In this document: piece by piece, positions 20,307 to 30,320 of the stretch
How positions within the stretch are numbered: position 1 is the first letter of the stretch
How the letters are laid out: every line of letters starts with the position of its first letter
Assembly (NCBI GenBank): GCA_008694505.1
Contig: VZDJ01007749.1
Coordinates: 5,605,457 to 5,669,456 of the forward strand
Direction: 5' to 3'
Length of the DNA: 64,000 nt
From: Cyanoderma ruficeps
Lineage: Eukaryota; Chordata; Aves; Passeriformes; Timaliidae
Translations under genes and position numbers: made by a program
Notes under the pieces: model-generated
What the model saw: the letters and a program-made list of their open reading frames with translations, nothing else
Told to the model about the DNA's origin: nothing
Database searches by the model: none

Positions 20307-23300
20307 AAATGCAGGTGAGCCCTAGGATGCTCCTGCCATGCTGGGAGTCGATGGAACAGCCCCCTCACCAAGAGCCTCCCACAGGAACGGTTTCAGGAAG
20401 GCTACCAGCCACTTTTCTACCTCCTTCACTTGGTAGGTCTTCATTGCATCACAGGTTTGACAGTACAGAGTTTCGTCAGCCATACTAGTGCATGAAATTT
20501 TCATATTTTTCTCCTCCACCACCAAGAGCAAACTCAAATTCACTCAGATCTAAAGTTTATTTCAAATAAATTCAAACATCTCGATTCCAGGAAAGTCTGG
20601 AGCAGGTTTCTAATTTCACCTGAAAGTTGGGCAGATTTTATCTCTCTTTGTATTATGTTTATGGTCCTTTTATCACTGTACATTTGCAGCTTGTTATATT
20701 TTGATTGCTTTTTTAAAATGCATGGGCAAAAAAAATACTTGCAAAAGCAAACATCTCTTTTTTAATTTGTTCCACTTGGATACACATATTCAGGAATCTG
20801 TTTCCATATTTTTTAATAGTTCTTTAATAAATAATGTGCCCAGATTTGGTCCCAGAAGTGCAGAGGTGGTAATCATGCTATTCCCCCTCTGGCTGGTCAC
20901 CATTACTCATCTTTGCTGACTTCAGGCTACCAAACCATTACCACTGTTTTGTGCCTGACAACTGTTTCACAGGTATGACAGCACTGATGAGCTTTATAAA
21001 AAGGTGAGACCTTTAAAAAGAAATGTACAGAGTTCTGCTTGTGACCCCAGGAGTTACAGTTTCAATGCCGCTTCTCCTCTTCATCAAGAATTCACTACTT
21101 CCTGAAGAATTTTTGTCTCATCTGTGAAAGCTGGTTTCCTGTAACTTAAAAACTTGACTGTCATTCCGAAGACTCCTTTCCTATTATCACTTTGATCTTT
21201 TCCAGGTGAGAGCTTAAAGTCTGGCTGCTTCTAATTATCCTGAAAGCACAAAAAAAAGAACATTGTGTCCTTGGGCTAAATCCAATTTCAGAAAAACACA
21301 GTCCAAAGTTATAGGGAAGAGGGAAGGGAAACTAACAGAAAGGAGACTTTTTTCCCTCCAGGGTGCCTTCTAGTGTAGACCAGGCAGTTCTCTCCTGACA
21401 GCCTTCAAAGAGTAAGGAAAACATGGCCTCAAGATGTAGGAATACCTCAGTGGTGACTGTGATTGCCTGCCGGTGGTTTGTGCAGCTGTGAACTGGTGTC
21501 GCTGCTGGAAAACGACAGCAGCAAAAACTTTGGAAAAACAAACAACAAACAAAAACCCCCCAAACCTCCAAATGAATCTTCACTGTCCTCACTGAAACCA
21601 TGTTTCCTTAGGAACTGGAAGATTGGTTGTTGGTCCTCTTCTGAGGCCCAGCTGAGGCATTTTCTGCCTTCCTGGTGTCCTGTGACACACGGGGCAGAGC
21701 TGGGCTGCTCGGGGCTGGCTCATGGAGCAGTGCCCAGTGCTGGGGCTGTACTGGAGCAAACAACCCAGCTGGCTGCTGGGCAGGGAAAGGGGCACCTGGC
21801 CCTGCTCAGCAGGGATGCACTCAAAACAGTGTTACAGGCTAGAAACAGCTGAGATAGGGCCAAAAGCTGAGGTCTGGGGCTAGGGCACTCTCTCTCTGCC
21901 TATCCAATTTACTCCTGTCCTCCACAGTATAGACCAAAGTATGTTTTAGTCTTTATTTTCAAGTTTATTTTCCTACCCTTCTGGGGACTGCTCTCCTGTA
22001 AAGAACTGTTACACTATAATTAGTGGAATCACATCTGTCCTTGTGTGTTTGCATCTCATCATATGATCTGATGGGATATCAAAACAAATAAATACAAACA
22101 GGAAGTAGATCATTACACCCAAACCAGTACTGGCTTTTATGGTCCTTCTGCTCTGTCAGGTCATTAAATGCCTTATTGCCTTATGCTTTTCTCCATCAAT
22201 GATAGGAACTGTCACGGTGCTCAATTATCTTGTAAGATGCTTCCTGATTTGAAGAGGAAATATGCTATATTTGATTTAAGCATCCTGGCGACTTAAGGGA
22301 GAGGCTGAGGGGGTGGGATGGGGCACATTCATTAATCACCTGATGAATGAAATAGTTTCTTTTTTAGATCTTAATTGACTAGAGGGGCCCCATGACAAAA
22401 AGTGTGTTTACACTGCACAACTTTTATGAGCACAAATGCATATATTATGATGGCCTAAAGCCCAGGCAAAATCTTGGGGCTTTATTTTTGTTTCAGTAAG
22501 TAGATTTGATCTAATCAGATAACAGCAGCAATACAAATTTTCACAATAGCAGTTGGCCTTTATCTGACCAGTCTAAGAACAAAGGCTTACTGTTTTGCAA
22601 TATATCTTTCAAGATCTTTTTTATGGCCTAAATAAATATTACAAACGCCTTGTCAGCAGGCTTTCTGTTAGATTAAAAGGAAAGGATGCTCTTTGAAGGT
22701 CTTTGGGGTTTTTCTTCTGAGAAATTTTACCAAGCGCCAAATATGAATAGTCCTTCACAGTCAATGAATATCACCAGCCTGTGGGAAAGATAATCATCAT
22801 TTTTGCCATGAGTGAGGAAAACATGAACGATACTGGGGCATCATCAGACAATGATGTTTTGTTCTGCACTTTCTCAAAGAAGTAGGAATGATTCTCATTT
22901 CCCTACAGAATTGTGACCTGGGAATATAAAGAGAAGAGTGCACAAGGGAGACTCCTTTGGATGGCTGGAAGGTGCCCAAGATCTGAAGAAGGAGATTGAG
23001 ACATTTGTCTATTCAGGTGAATTTTCATGGGGTTTAGGCAGCAATTGCACAGCAGCTTTTCCAGTGCATTTTTGTTGGGGGTGTGGAAAGGGGAGCAGCA
23101 AGTGCTTTCTAAATCTCCATGAGAGAGTTGCTATTCTGGCATGAATAACAAAAAGAGACAGTCTGAGCCCTCCTTTTCAGCTATTCTCCAGGTCCTGCTT
23201 ACTGACAGTCTCTCTGGGTGTCCTCAGGCAAACACAGCAGTGCTGAGATAGGCACTGCTACAACATCCACTCTCAGGTACTGCCAATTCCCATCCTCTTT

Positions 23301-23523
23301 TGATGTGGTTTGAAACCAGGTTAGCAAAATCAGGTTTTAAAACAGTGAGTACAATAGGGAAGGTCAGTTCCAGATGACTCAAAGCCTTCCCACTTTTCCC
23401 CTTCCCTTTACTACTTATCCATTCCTGACATCAATGCAGTAGAAGGAAACAAAATCTCATGTGCTGGGCTCTGGTTCTCTGAACTTCAGTGCTCCAGTTT
23501 TCAATAATGAAAATTTTCAATGA
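20307..23523. other. Non-coding stretch upstream of TLR5
   Basis: No domain-bearing open frames or RNA genes were recognised. The interval 22300-22690 is AT-rich, unique-looking and rich in TAAT and GATA-type motifs, and is noted as a possible conserved element. The rest shows nothing notable. Confidence 0.55.
22300..22690. promoter_or_regulatory. Possible conserved non-coding element (weak)
   Basis: This repeat-free AT-rich block has motifs such as CATTCATTAATCACCTGATGA near 22328, TAATTGACT near 22372 and ATCTAATCAGATAACAGCAG near 22508. The look is typical of vertebrate enhancers. Without alignment this is appearance only. Confidence 0.2.
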
Positions 23524-23797
23524 TTGACAGGACAAGAGGATGTAGACTCAAGCTCCACCAGGGAGGTTTAGGTTAGACATCAGGAAGAATTTTTTCACTG
23601 AAAGGGTGTTTAAACATTGGAAGAGGCAGCTCAGGGAGCTAGTGGAGTCACCATCCTTGGAAGTGTTCAAGAAACAACTGGACTTGGCAGTCAGTGCTAC
23701 GGTTTAGTTGGCATGGTGGTGTTTGGTCAAAGGTGGGACTCAGTGATCTTGGTTGTCTTTTCCAACCTTAAAGATTCTGTGACTGTGTTTCTATGAA
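23524..23797 (+). mobile_element. CR1 LINE 3' end, plus orientation
   Basis: This is a 5'-truncated CR1 tail. It runs from GACAGGACAAGAGGATG through GGAGGTTTAGGTTAGACATC (23562) and TCCAACCTTAAAGATTCTGTG (23761) to the terminal TTCTATGA-type repeat at about 23790. It is about 270 bp with no coding capacity. Confidence 0.92.
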
Positions 23798-23822
23798 TTG
23801 AGCATTTACACATCCTTTCATC

Positions 23823-23897
23823 TCCATTGGATGTAATTGAATGTAATTTGTAATTACATTGAATGTAATTACAGTGAATGTAATTGAATGGGGTGAT
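23823..23897. repeat. Degenerate TGTAATTGAA tandem repeat
   Basis: Units related to GAATGTAATT repeat at least five times, with one stretch in inverted sense (AATTTGTAATTACATT), so the array can fold on itself. It lies just beyond the CR1 3' terminus and may have grown from the A/T-rich insertion junction. Confidence 0.7.
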
Positions 23898-24862
23898 CCT
23901 CATTTTGTGGGAAGAATATTCTTCCCAAAAGGTTTTACATGCTAATGTACAGTGGTGAAGGGTTGCATAAACTGCTACATGATGGGATTCTGATAAATTA
24001 CAAATCTTTGCTGGTTTCATGAGAGCAATAAGAGGCATTTCTTACTGCCAGCATCTCTCTGCTGCTCATGGATTCAGGGGAGAAGGTAACGACTTTGGCA
24101 GAAAGAGAGCAATGAGTTTACAAGTGAAATCTTGCTTATCACTGGACCAGAGCAAAGTTGGAGTTTAACAACTGCTAAAAGATCATTAGATGGCTTTTTA
24201 GCTTGCAAGAATGTAGAAAAGCAGGTCAATGAAAAAGAAAATATCTCTAAGAGTATTTCCCCATTTTCTTATATTCTCATACTAAAAATAAAACTGCATT
24301 TTAAAATTCAAAAACATTTTCTAATTCTTGCGCTCTAAACATTCTGAGCTTTTTCTAGCTGTCTATTGTACACATATCTGTTAAATATTGACTTTCAAAG
24401 TATTTTCTCTTTTTCACTGCTTTTGATGATGCTGTGATTTTGCCCATACTTTAAAAGCAGCCATCTCATCTGGGATGAAAAGGTAAAAATCTGAAAGATA
24501 AATGTAATTTAAAACTATTTGTGCTAAACACCTTTTATCAAGGTGTCAAGAAGAAGCAATATAATAGTTATCAAATATTAAAAGGGTAACTTGGTGTTTT
24601 GTGTTCATGGTTCAAGCAAAGAGAAAAGTAGAAGAGTAAACAAGATCTTGAATGACTTGAGGTATGTTTAGCTGTGTCTTTTTCAATCACCTACAATATC
24701 TTGTAGTCACAACAAACATTAAATAGTTTACTGCTTATAAAGCCCTCTTTAAAAGTGTGTGCTAGGTCAAAAAAGAGGTTAGTAAATACAAATTTTTTTC
24801 TACTTGGAATTATTCCCCATAGAAGAAGCTAAAATTTCATCACGGTTTTCTTAAAGAACTGG

Positions 24863-24925
24863 ACACAGACAACCCCTTTAGGGCTAATAAATTGCTCTGT
24901 TCTTTACTGTGCTCAATAAAAGAGA
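24863..24925 (+). repeat. Direct repeat A (LTR-like, with CTCAATAAA)
   Basis: This block matches 25792-25855 at roughly 80% by eye, exactly 930 bases away. Shared segments are CTTTAGGGCTA, TTGCTCTG, TCTTTA and TGCTCAATAAAA. The CTCAATAAA end resembles the polyadenylation region of retroviral LTRs, so the pair may be remnants of an old LTR element, but no termini were found. Confidence 0.5.
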
Positions 24926-25791
24926 GTTTTGATACTCACTACCTGCAATTTGATTTCCTTCACGACACATCCTAAATTCCTTAGTGAGACAAAACCTGAA
25001 TGAAGATTGAATGCTAGGACTTCAGAAATCAACTCTGATCATATATCCCTAATCTCTTTTGCTTTCAAGGATCAGAGCTTGTCTCAAGCACATGAGATTG
25101 TCTTAAAAATGACAAGATCACTATTTTAAGTTGTGAGCTATGTGGGTTTCCCACTTAGTGATTGAGCCTCTAGGGTGAAAATTTGCAGACTCACTCCAGC
25201 AGTCCAAGCTGCTACAAGTTAAGGTTTTAATATCATCAGATGACTGGGAGAACATCACCAGAAATGTTTGATACAGTGGGATCATGTCAGTTATGAGGCT
25301 GGATTGTACTGTACTATCCTTGTACTTTCTACAGAGCAGATAGTCTCTAAACATTGGCTGGATCTTTCCTTTGGTATTTATAGTGGGAATGTCATAGTGG
25401 CTTCTACTGCCATCCTTTCTCATTTCCCAGGAGTCCCACTGTATGGCAGCAATAAGCATAATTTAAATTAAATTTAATTTAATTGTGCAACATTCTGTAT
25501 AGAGGTTTGTACTCGTCCTTTGAAGAGGGAGGCATGCTCAAATCAGACCAGTAATTGTTCAAAGCCCCATTTTTTCCTCTCCAAAGCAGATTTACTTTGC
25601 AGACATTAGATGGCCACTGGGGGGTTGGTTCTGCAAGAATTCACACTTACCAATCTTTAAGCAGATTGTGCTGGAGGACACAAAAATTCATCCATTGGGT
25701 TGTCATTTCATTTTCAATAAATGCTTGCCTAAAAGCAGAAGCAGATGGCTGCAATCTTAGTTAGAAGGTTGGGAGTTTTTTTGAGCTGCAC

Positions 25792-25855
25792 TACACAAAC
25801 AACCACTTTAGGGCTAGTAATTTGCTCTGGTCTTTACCATGCTCAATAAAAAAGA
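25792..25855 (+). repeat. Direct repeat B, partner of 24863-24925
   Basis: This is the second copy of the same block, ending CTCAATAAAAAAGA. The sequence between the two copies shows no recognisable retroviral coding remnant. Confidence 0.5.
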
Positions 25856-26701
25856 CCTTCCTTGCTCTGAAGAGGTTTATGTCTCAGATAAAAAGGGCAG
25901 CAGACAGACAGGTGGCATAATGCAAGGAAAATATAGAGTGGGAATAAATGGATTCATCAGCAAGCTGCATAAATTGTGCTATGGACCTTTTTGTATAATT
26001 TAGAGTTTGGGAAATGTAGTTTTTCATAAAACATGAAGTCTGGCAGCACACTTTCAGGCTACTGCTTTTCTTTCTGTTGTTCCATCACTGTTTGTCTTGT
26101 TCCTGCCTATACTTTCAAAAGCATTTTACAGCCATTTCCAGAACAATTTCACACCGTCAGGTTAATTTGAGGCTCGACGAGCCCCAAAAGAGGTTCCCCT
26201 TCTTAAAAACTCATGGCTGTTAGGCACCTCTGTGTGACAACAGTTTGAATTTCAAGCAGGTGACAGTCCTGACAAGGAGACCACTCAAGGAAAGAGTGGC
26301 ATTTGCCTGCTCTGTTGAGATGACTGGGTGGCTACACTTTACTCGGACAATCCAAACTGGTTTAGCCTTTTTGGAAAAACTAATTAAGGAGATAAGCTTA
26401 ATACAACAACATTACCAGATCCATGGTGCAGTTTAAATAGCTAGGCCAAGATTATTACTCTTTTTAAGGAACATAAAGGAGAGTTACTTTTTAGGTCATA
26501 GGAGGTCCTCACATCTTTTGGGATGCATGTTCTGACCAAACAGCCCATCAGGTGATGCCTGTTAGACTTCAGAGAAAGGATAAATCCCAAATCACAAGTT
26601 ATTTTTATTGTGACATTAGCCCTCTATTCTACAGCTGTTAAAAATGTGGTCTGAAACTCACTGCAAAGACAGTCAACTGCAGAACTAATTCTCACTATTG
26701 T

Positions 26702-26718
26702 CACTTTTTTTCACATAG
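26702..26718 (+). other. TLR5: Splice acceptor of the TLR5 coding exon
   Basis: A pyrimidine tract CACTTTTTTTCACATAG ends in AG at 26717-26718, four bases before the ATG at 26723. This implies a spliced 5' non-coding exon upstream and a coding region held in one exon, which is the usual vertebrate TLR5 layout. Confidence 0.75.
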
Positions 26719-27901
26719 GTTCATGATGTTGTGTCATCAGCTCCTACTTGTCTTTGGCCTGTCACTGGCTACTGGGGTGTGTGCATCTAGAAGCTGCTAC
26801 TCAGAAGCCCAAGTCTCCATGTACTTTTTCTGCAACCTCACAGATGTTCCACCTGTGCCAAAGGATACAGTGAAGCTTTTCCTGAGTTTCAGCTGTATCA
26901 AACAAGTGACTGTGACTTCGTTTCCACTGCTGGAGCACTTGTTGCTGTTGGAAATTGGAACCCAGTTTGTTGGCCTTGTTACTATAGGAAAAGGAGCATT
27001 CAGGAACCTGCCAAACCTTCGTGTATTAGACTTGGGAGACAATAAGATTCTTCAACTGGATCTGGATGCTTTTGTGGGATTGCCAAGTCTGACTATCCTC
27101 TGTCTGTTTCACAACTCCCTTGGAGACTCCATCCTGGAAGAAAGTTACTTTCAAGATTTGAGGTCATTAGAAGAACTGGATCTTTCAGGAAATAAAATCA
27201 CAAAACTTCATCCTCATCCCTTATTTTATAATCTAACAGCCTTGAAAAGTGTGAATCTGGAATCCAACAGGATATCCAACTTCTGTCAAACCAATCTTAC
27301 CAGCTTCCAAGGAAAACACTTATTATTTTTCAACCTTCGTTCTAATCATTTGTATGAGACAGAAGACGTGGCCTGGGCCAAGTGCTCCAATCCTTTCAAA
27401 AATATTACATTTAGCTCACTAGACCTTAGCAACAGTGGCTGGAGCACAGAGAGAGTCCAGTATTTCTGTACAGCCACTAAGGGGACTCAAATAAATTCTT
27501 TAATATTTAGCCTTCATATAATGGGTTCAGGATTTGGCTTTGATAACTTAAAAAATCCAGATTATTCTACTTTTGCAGGACTAGGAAGAAGTAACCTTAA
27601 AATCTTTGATATTTCACAGGGTTTCATATTCTCTCTCAATTCTTTAATCTTTCAAAGTCTTGGTAATCTGGAATCACTGAACCTTTTCAAAAACAAGACA
27701 AATCAAATACAAAGAAAAGCATTTTTTGGCTTGGGCAACCTAAAAACTCTCAATCTCTCAAATAACCTTTTGGGTGAGTTGTATGATTATACTTTTGAGG
27801 GTCTACATAGTGTAACACGTATTGATTTACAGCAAAATCATATTGGGATGATTGGTGACAAATCATTCAGGCAATTAGTAAATCTGAAAACTATTGACCT
27901 C

Positions 27902-27904
27902 TGA
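27902..27904 (+). other. TLR5: First premature stop (TGA) in TLR5
   Basis: TGA interrupts the motif TIDL*DNAIKRLP, where a leucine-rich repeat should continue. The repeat consensus allows Arg here, so a CGA to TGA change at a CpG is a likely origin (inference). Confidence 0.9.
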
Positions 27905-28012
27905 GACAATGCCATTAAAAGACTCCCTTCCTTTCCACATCTGACCTCTGCCTTTTTAGGTGACAATAAGCTACTGTCTGTAGCTGATGGAGCAATAACT
28001 GCAACATACCTC

Positions 28013-28015
28013 TAA
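28013..28015 (+). other. TLR5: Second premature stop (TAA) in TLR5
   Basis: TAA lies in the same frame 36 codons after the first stop, between ATYL and LERNWL. A single substitution from GAA would account for it. Homology continues unchanged on both sides. Confidence 0.9.
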
Positions 28016-28525
28016 TTAGAAAGAAATTGGTTGGCAGACTTAGGTGACCTGTATATTCTTTTCCAAATTCCAGATCTGCTGTACATCTTCTTAAAACAGA
28101 ACCGACTCTCTTACTGTGTGAAAAGTGCTAATGTTATAGAAAACAATCAGTTAGTGTATATGGATCTAGGTGAAAATATGTTACAGCTGGCGTGGGAGAG
28201 AGATTTATGTTTGGATGTGTTTGTGGCATTGCCCAAACTTCAGGTTCTGCATCTGAATAACAACTATCTTTGTGCTCTTCCACAAGAGATTTTTAGAGGT
28301 CTAACATCTCTTAAAATACTTAACCTGGCTTCCAACCTGTTGTCTCATCTTTCTCCCGGGCTTTTCCCACAAAGCCTAACAAACCTAAACTTATCTGGAA
28401 ACCAGCTCCTTTCCCCTGAGCCCGGAATCTTTATGACTTTGAGTATTCTGGATATAACACTGTATAATAATGTCTGTGATTGTGCTTTGAAGAGCCTGCT
28501 GGTGTGGCTGAAGGAAACCAGTGTG

Positions 28526-28532
28526 ACGTGGC
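28526..28532 (+). other. TLR5: One-base frameshift in the TLR5 C-terminal LRR cap
   Basis: Homology runs in one frame through VWLKETSVT (to 28528) and continues in the next frame from AGSPSDRYC (from 28531). Two bases (TG) stand where one codon is expected, so one base has been lost. Confidence 0.85.
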
Positions 28533-29307
28533 TGGCTCCCCGTCTGACAGGTACTGTGTGCGCCCCCCTGACTTTGAAGGGGTGCCCCTGTCACACCTGA
28601 CATACGATGGCTGTGATGAAGATGAACTCCAGCAGACACTCAGATTCTCACTGTTCATCATCTTCTCTGTCATTGTTCTCATGCTTCTGGTGACAGTCAT
28701 CATTTTTACTCCCTGCCGGGGGATTTGTTTCGTCTGGTATAAAACCATCACAAAAAGACTGATAGACAACCAACCACGAGTAGCAGATAAAAGTGAGTAC
28801 AAATATGATGCATATCTGTGCTACAGAAAAAATGACTTTGAATGGGTCCAGAATTCTTTGCTAAAGCACCTGGATTCACAGTATTTTGATGAAAACAGAT
28901 TTACCTTGTGTTTTGAGGAAAGAGATTTCTTGCCTGGAGAAGAACATATCAACAATATTCGTGATGCCATTTGGAACAGCAGGAAAACAATTTGCATTGT
29001 GACCAGGCAGTTTCTCAAAGATGGGTGGTGTGTGGAAGCTTTTGATTTTGCCCAGAGCAGGCACTTCTGTGACCTGAAGGATGTCCTCATTATGGTAGTG
29101 GTTGGGTCACTTTTTCAGTATCAACTGAAGAAACACAAACCAATTCGAAACTTCTTACAAAGGAGTCAGTGTTTGCGGTGGCCCAAAGATTATCAAGATG
29201 TAGATTGGTTTTTAGATAACCTTTCTTGCCAAATTCTGAAGGAAAAAAAAGTGCAAAGGAAAACCAGTAGTACAGAGCTGCAGCGTATAGCAACTGTCTC
29301 ACATTGA

Positions 29308-30320
29308 CTATGTGAGTTCCTGGCAAATATCCCATTTCCAGCTGTGCCATGGCAAGAATAAACAGAAGTTGGCTTCATCTTTCCTTGAAAAGACATGCAG
29401 AATGATAACTGTTTCAGTATAAATCCTTCAGAACACAGAGACAAAGCAACCAGCAGATTTATGAAAGTGCAATGGTTTTATGGACTACAATATGCAGTTT
29501 CAGAAGAATTGAATGAATCACAGATGCTTCACATTTTGGATGCATCTTCAGGCACTTTAGTCCTGATTTTTGCAGTACTGCTTAATGGTCTGTTTCAGCC
29601 TGAGAAGGATGCTCATGGTTGTTTTTTCAAAGAGAGCCCATGGTACTGTCCAGGAGTGACCAGAAGTGCTCTCAGGCCCTGGCAAGCCTGATCATTGTGG
29701 TTCCTGGACTATTTAATTCTGTGCTTGCTGCACTGGTAACTTTTCACGCTCTGTTTCACAGAACAATCATGGTTTTGCACCATTATGTTTATATTGGTGT
29801 AACACATGTCATTTGTTTATTTTCTTCTCAATTTACTTCAGTTCAGCTGGAACATACAAACTTTGGATTCTATTCATGCCCTTCCCCTCCACCAACTTCT
29901 CTGCTTGGTGGTCAAACTACAATTGTTGGTCTACATTGGCTACTTGTTTGGCTTGGGTGCTTTTTCACTTGACCTGCTTACTGCCCTGCAGAGAGGAACC
30001 AGTATTCCCGTTGGATCTGAGCTTGGAAAGGAGACAAGAATCTACCTCAGCAGCTGTGCAGGCTGTACCCTGGTGACAGGCTTTTGCATTCTGGGAGTGG
30101 GAAATGCGTTTGTACTTTGTAATTGTCCTGTGTAATTTGTGTTGTCCTCAGCACACCCTGTGTGCTAATCTATTCTAAGGTGTTTTCTTGCTTCTATTGA
30201 AATGTTTTTCTGCAGACATTAATGCCTGGCTCTCTCTTCTCTAATTATTTTACCACTGTCTGCTCAGGTATATGTCTTCAAGGGGTTGCTTAGGGTCATT
30301 TTAATAAAAGTCTGACTCAC
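29308..30320 (+). other. TLR5: Probable TLR5 3' untranslated region
   Basis: This is non-coding sequence directly after the original TLR5 stop, with candidate polyadenylation hexamers AATAAA at 29357-29362 and 30303-30308. Several overlapping short open frames between 29395 and 30135 contain hydrophobic stretches but show no recognised domain and change frame freely. I treat them as chance. Confidence 0.5.

Larger units (their letters stand above)
23898..26701. other. Non-coding stretch before TLR5 coding exon
   Basis: No genes were recognised. The interval contains a direct repeat pair (24863-24925 and 25792-25855) and a short AATTT-type run near 25460. Any 5' non-coding TLR5 exon could lie here or further upstream, but no such exon can be defined from sequence alone. 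Confidence 0.5.
26719..29307 (+). pseudogene. TLR5: TLR5 pseudogene: Toll-like receptor 5 with two stops and one frameshift
   Basis: TLR5 is a plasma-membrane receptor that binds bacterial flagellin and signals through MyD88. The frame starts at ATG 26723 with a signal peptide, followed by leucine-rich repeats. It is cut by TGA at 27902-27904 (codon 394), by TAA at 28013-28015, and by a net one-base loss near 28529 in the C-terminal repeat cap. After the shift, the open frame holds the cap cysteines, a transmembrane helix (about 28645-28725) and a TIR domain (about 28799-29235) with YDAYLCYRKNDFEW and an RDFLPGEEH BB-loop. It ends with TGA at 29305-29307. The overall span, about 862 codons, equals a normal avian TLR5, and the TIR motifs are well kept, so inactivation is fairly recent. 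Convergent orientation with DISP1 matches vertebrate synteny. A sequencing error could explain one lesion but hardly three. Confidence 0.95.

Noticed and set aside
1..26700. Possible SUSD4 exons expected upstream of TLR5
   Set aside because: No sushi-type cysteine/glycine/tryptophan pattern with flanking splice sites could be found by eye, so none is claimed.
28480..28600. Two overlapping frames at the TLR5 cap as programmed frameshifting
   Set aside because: Two upstream in-frame stops already end translation, so a simple one-base deletion in a pseudogene is enough.
29395..30135. Several hydrophobic open frames after TLR5, looking briefly like a small membrane protein
   Set aside because: Frames overlap and switch without splice sites, no family is recognised, and the region fits a TLR5 3' UTR.
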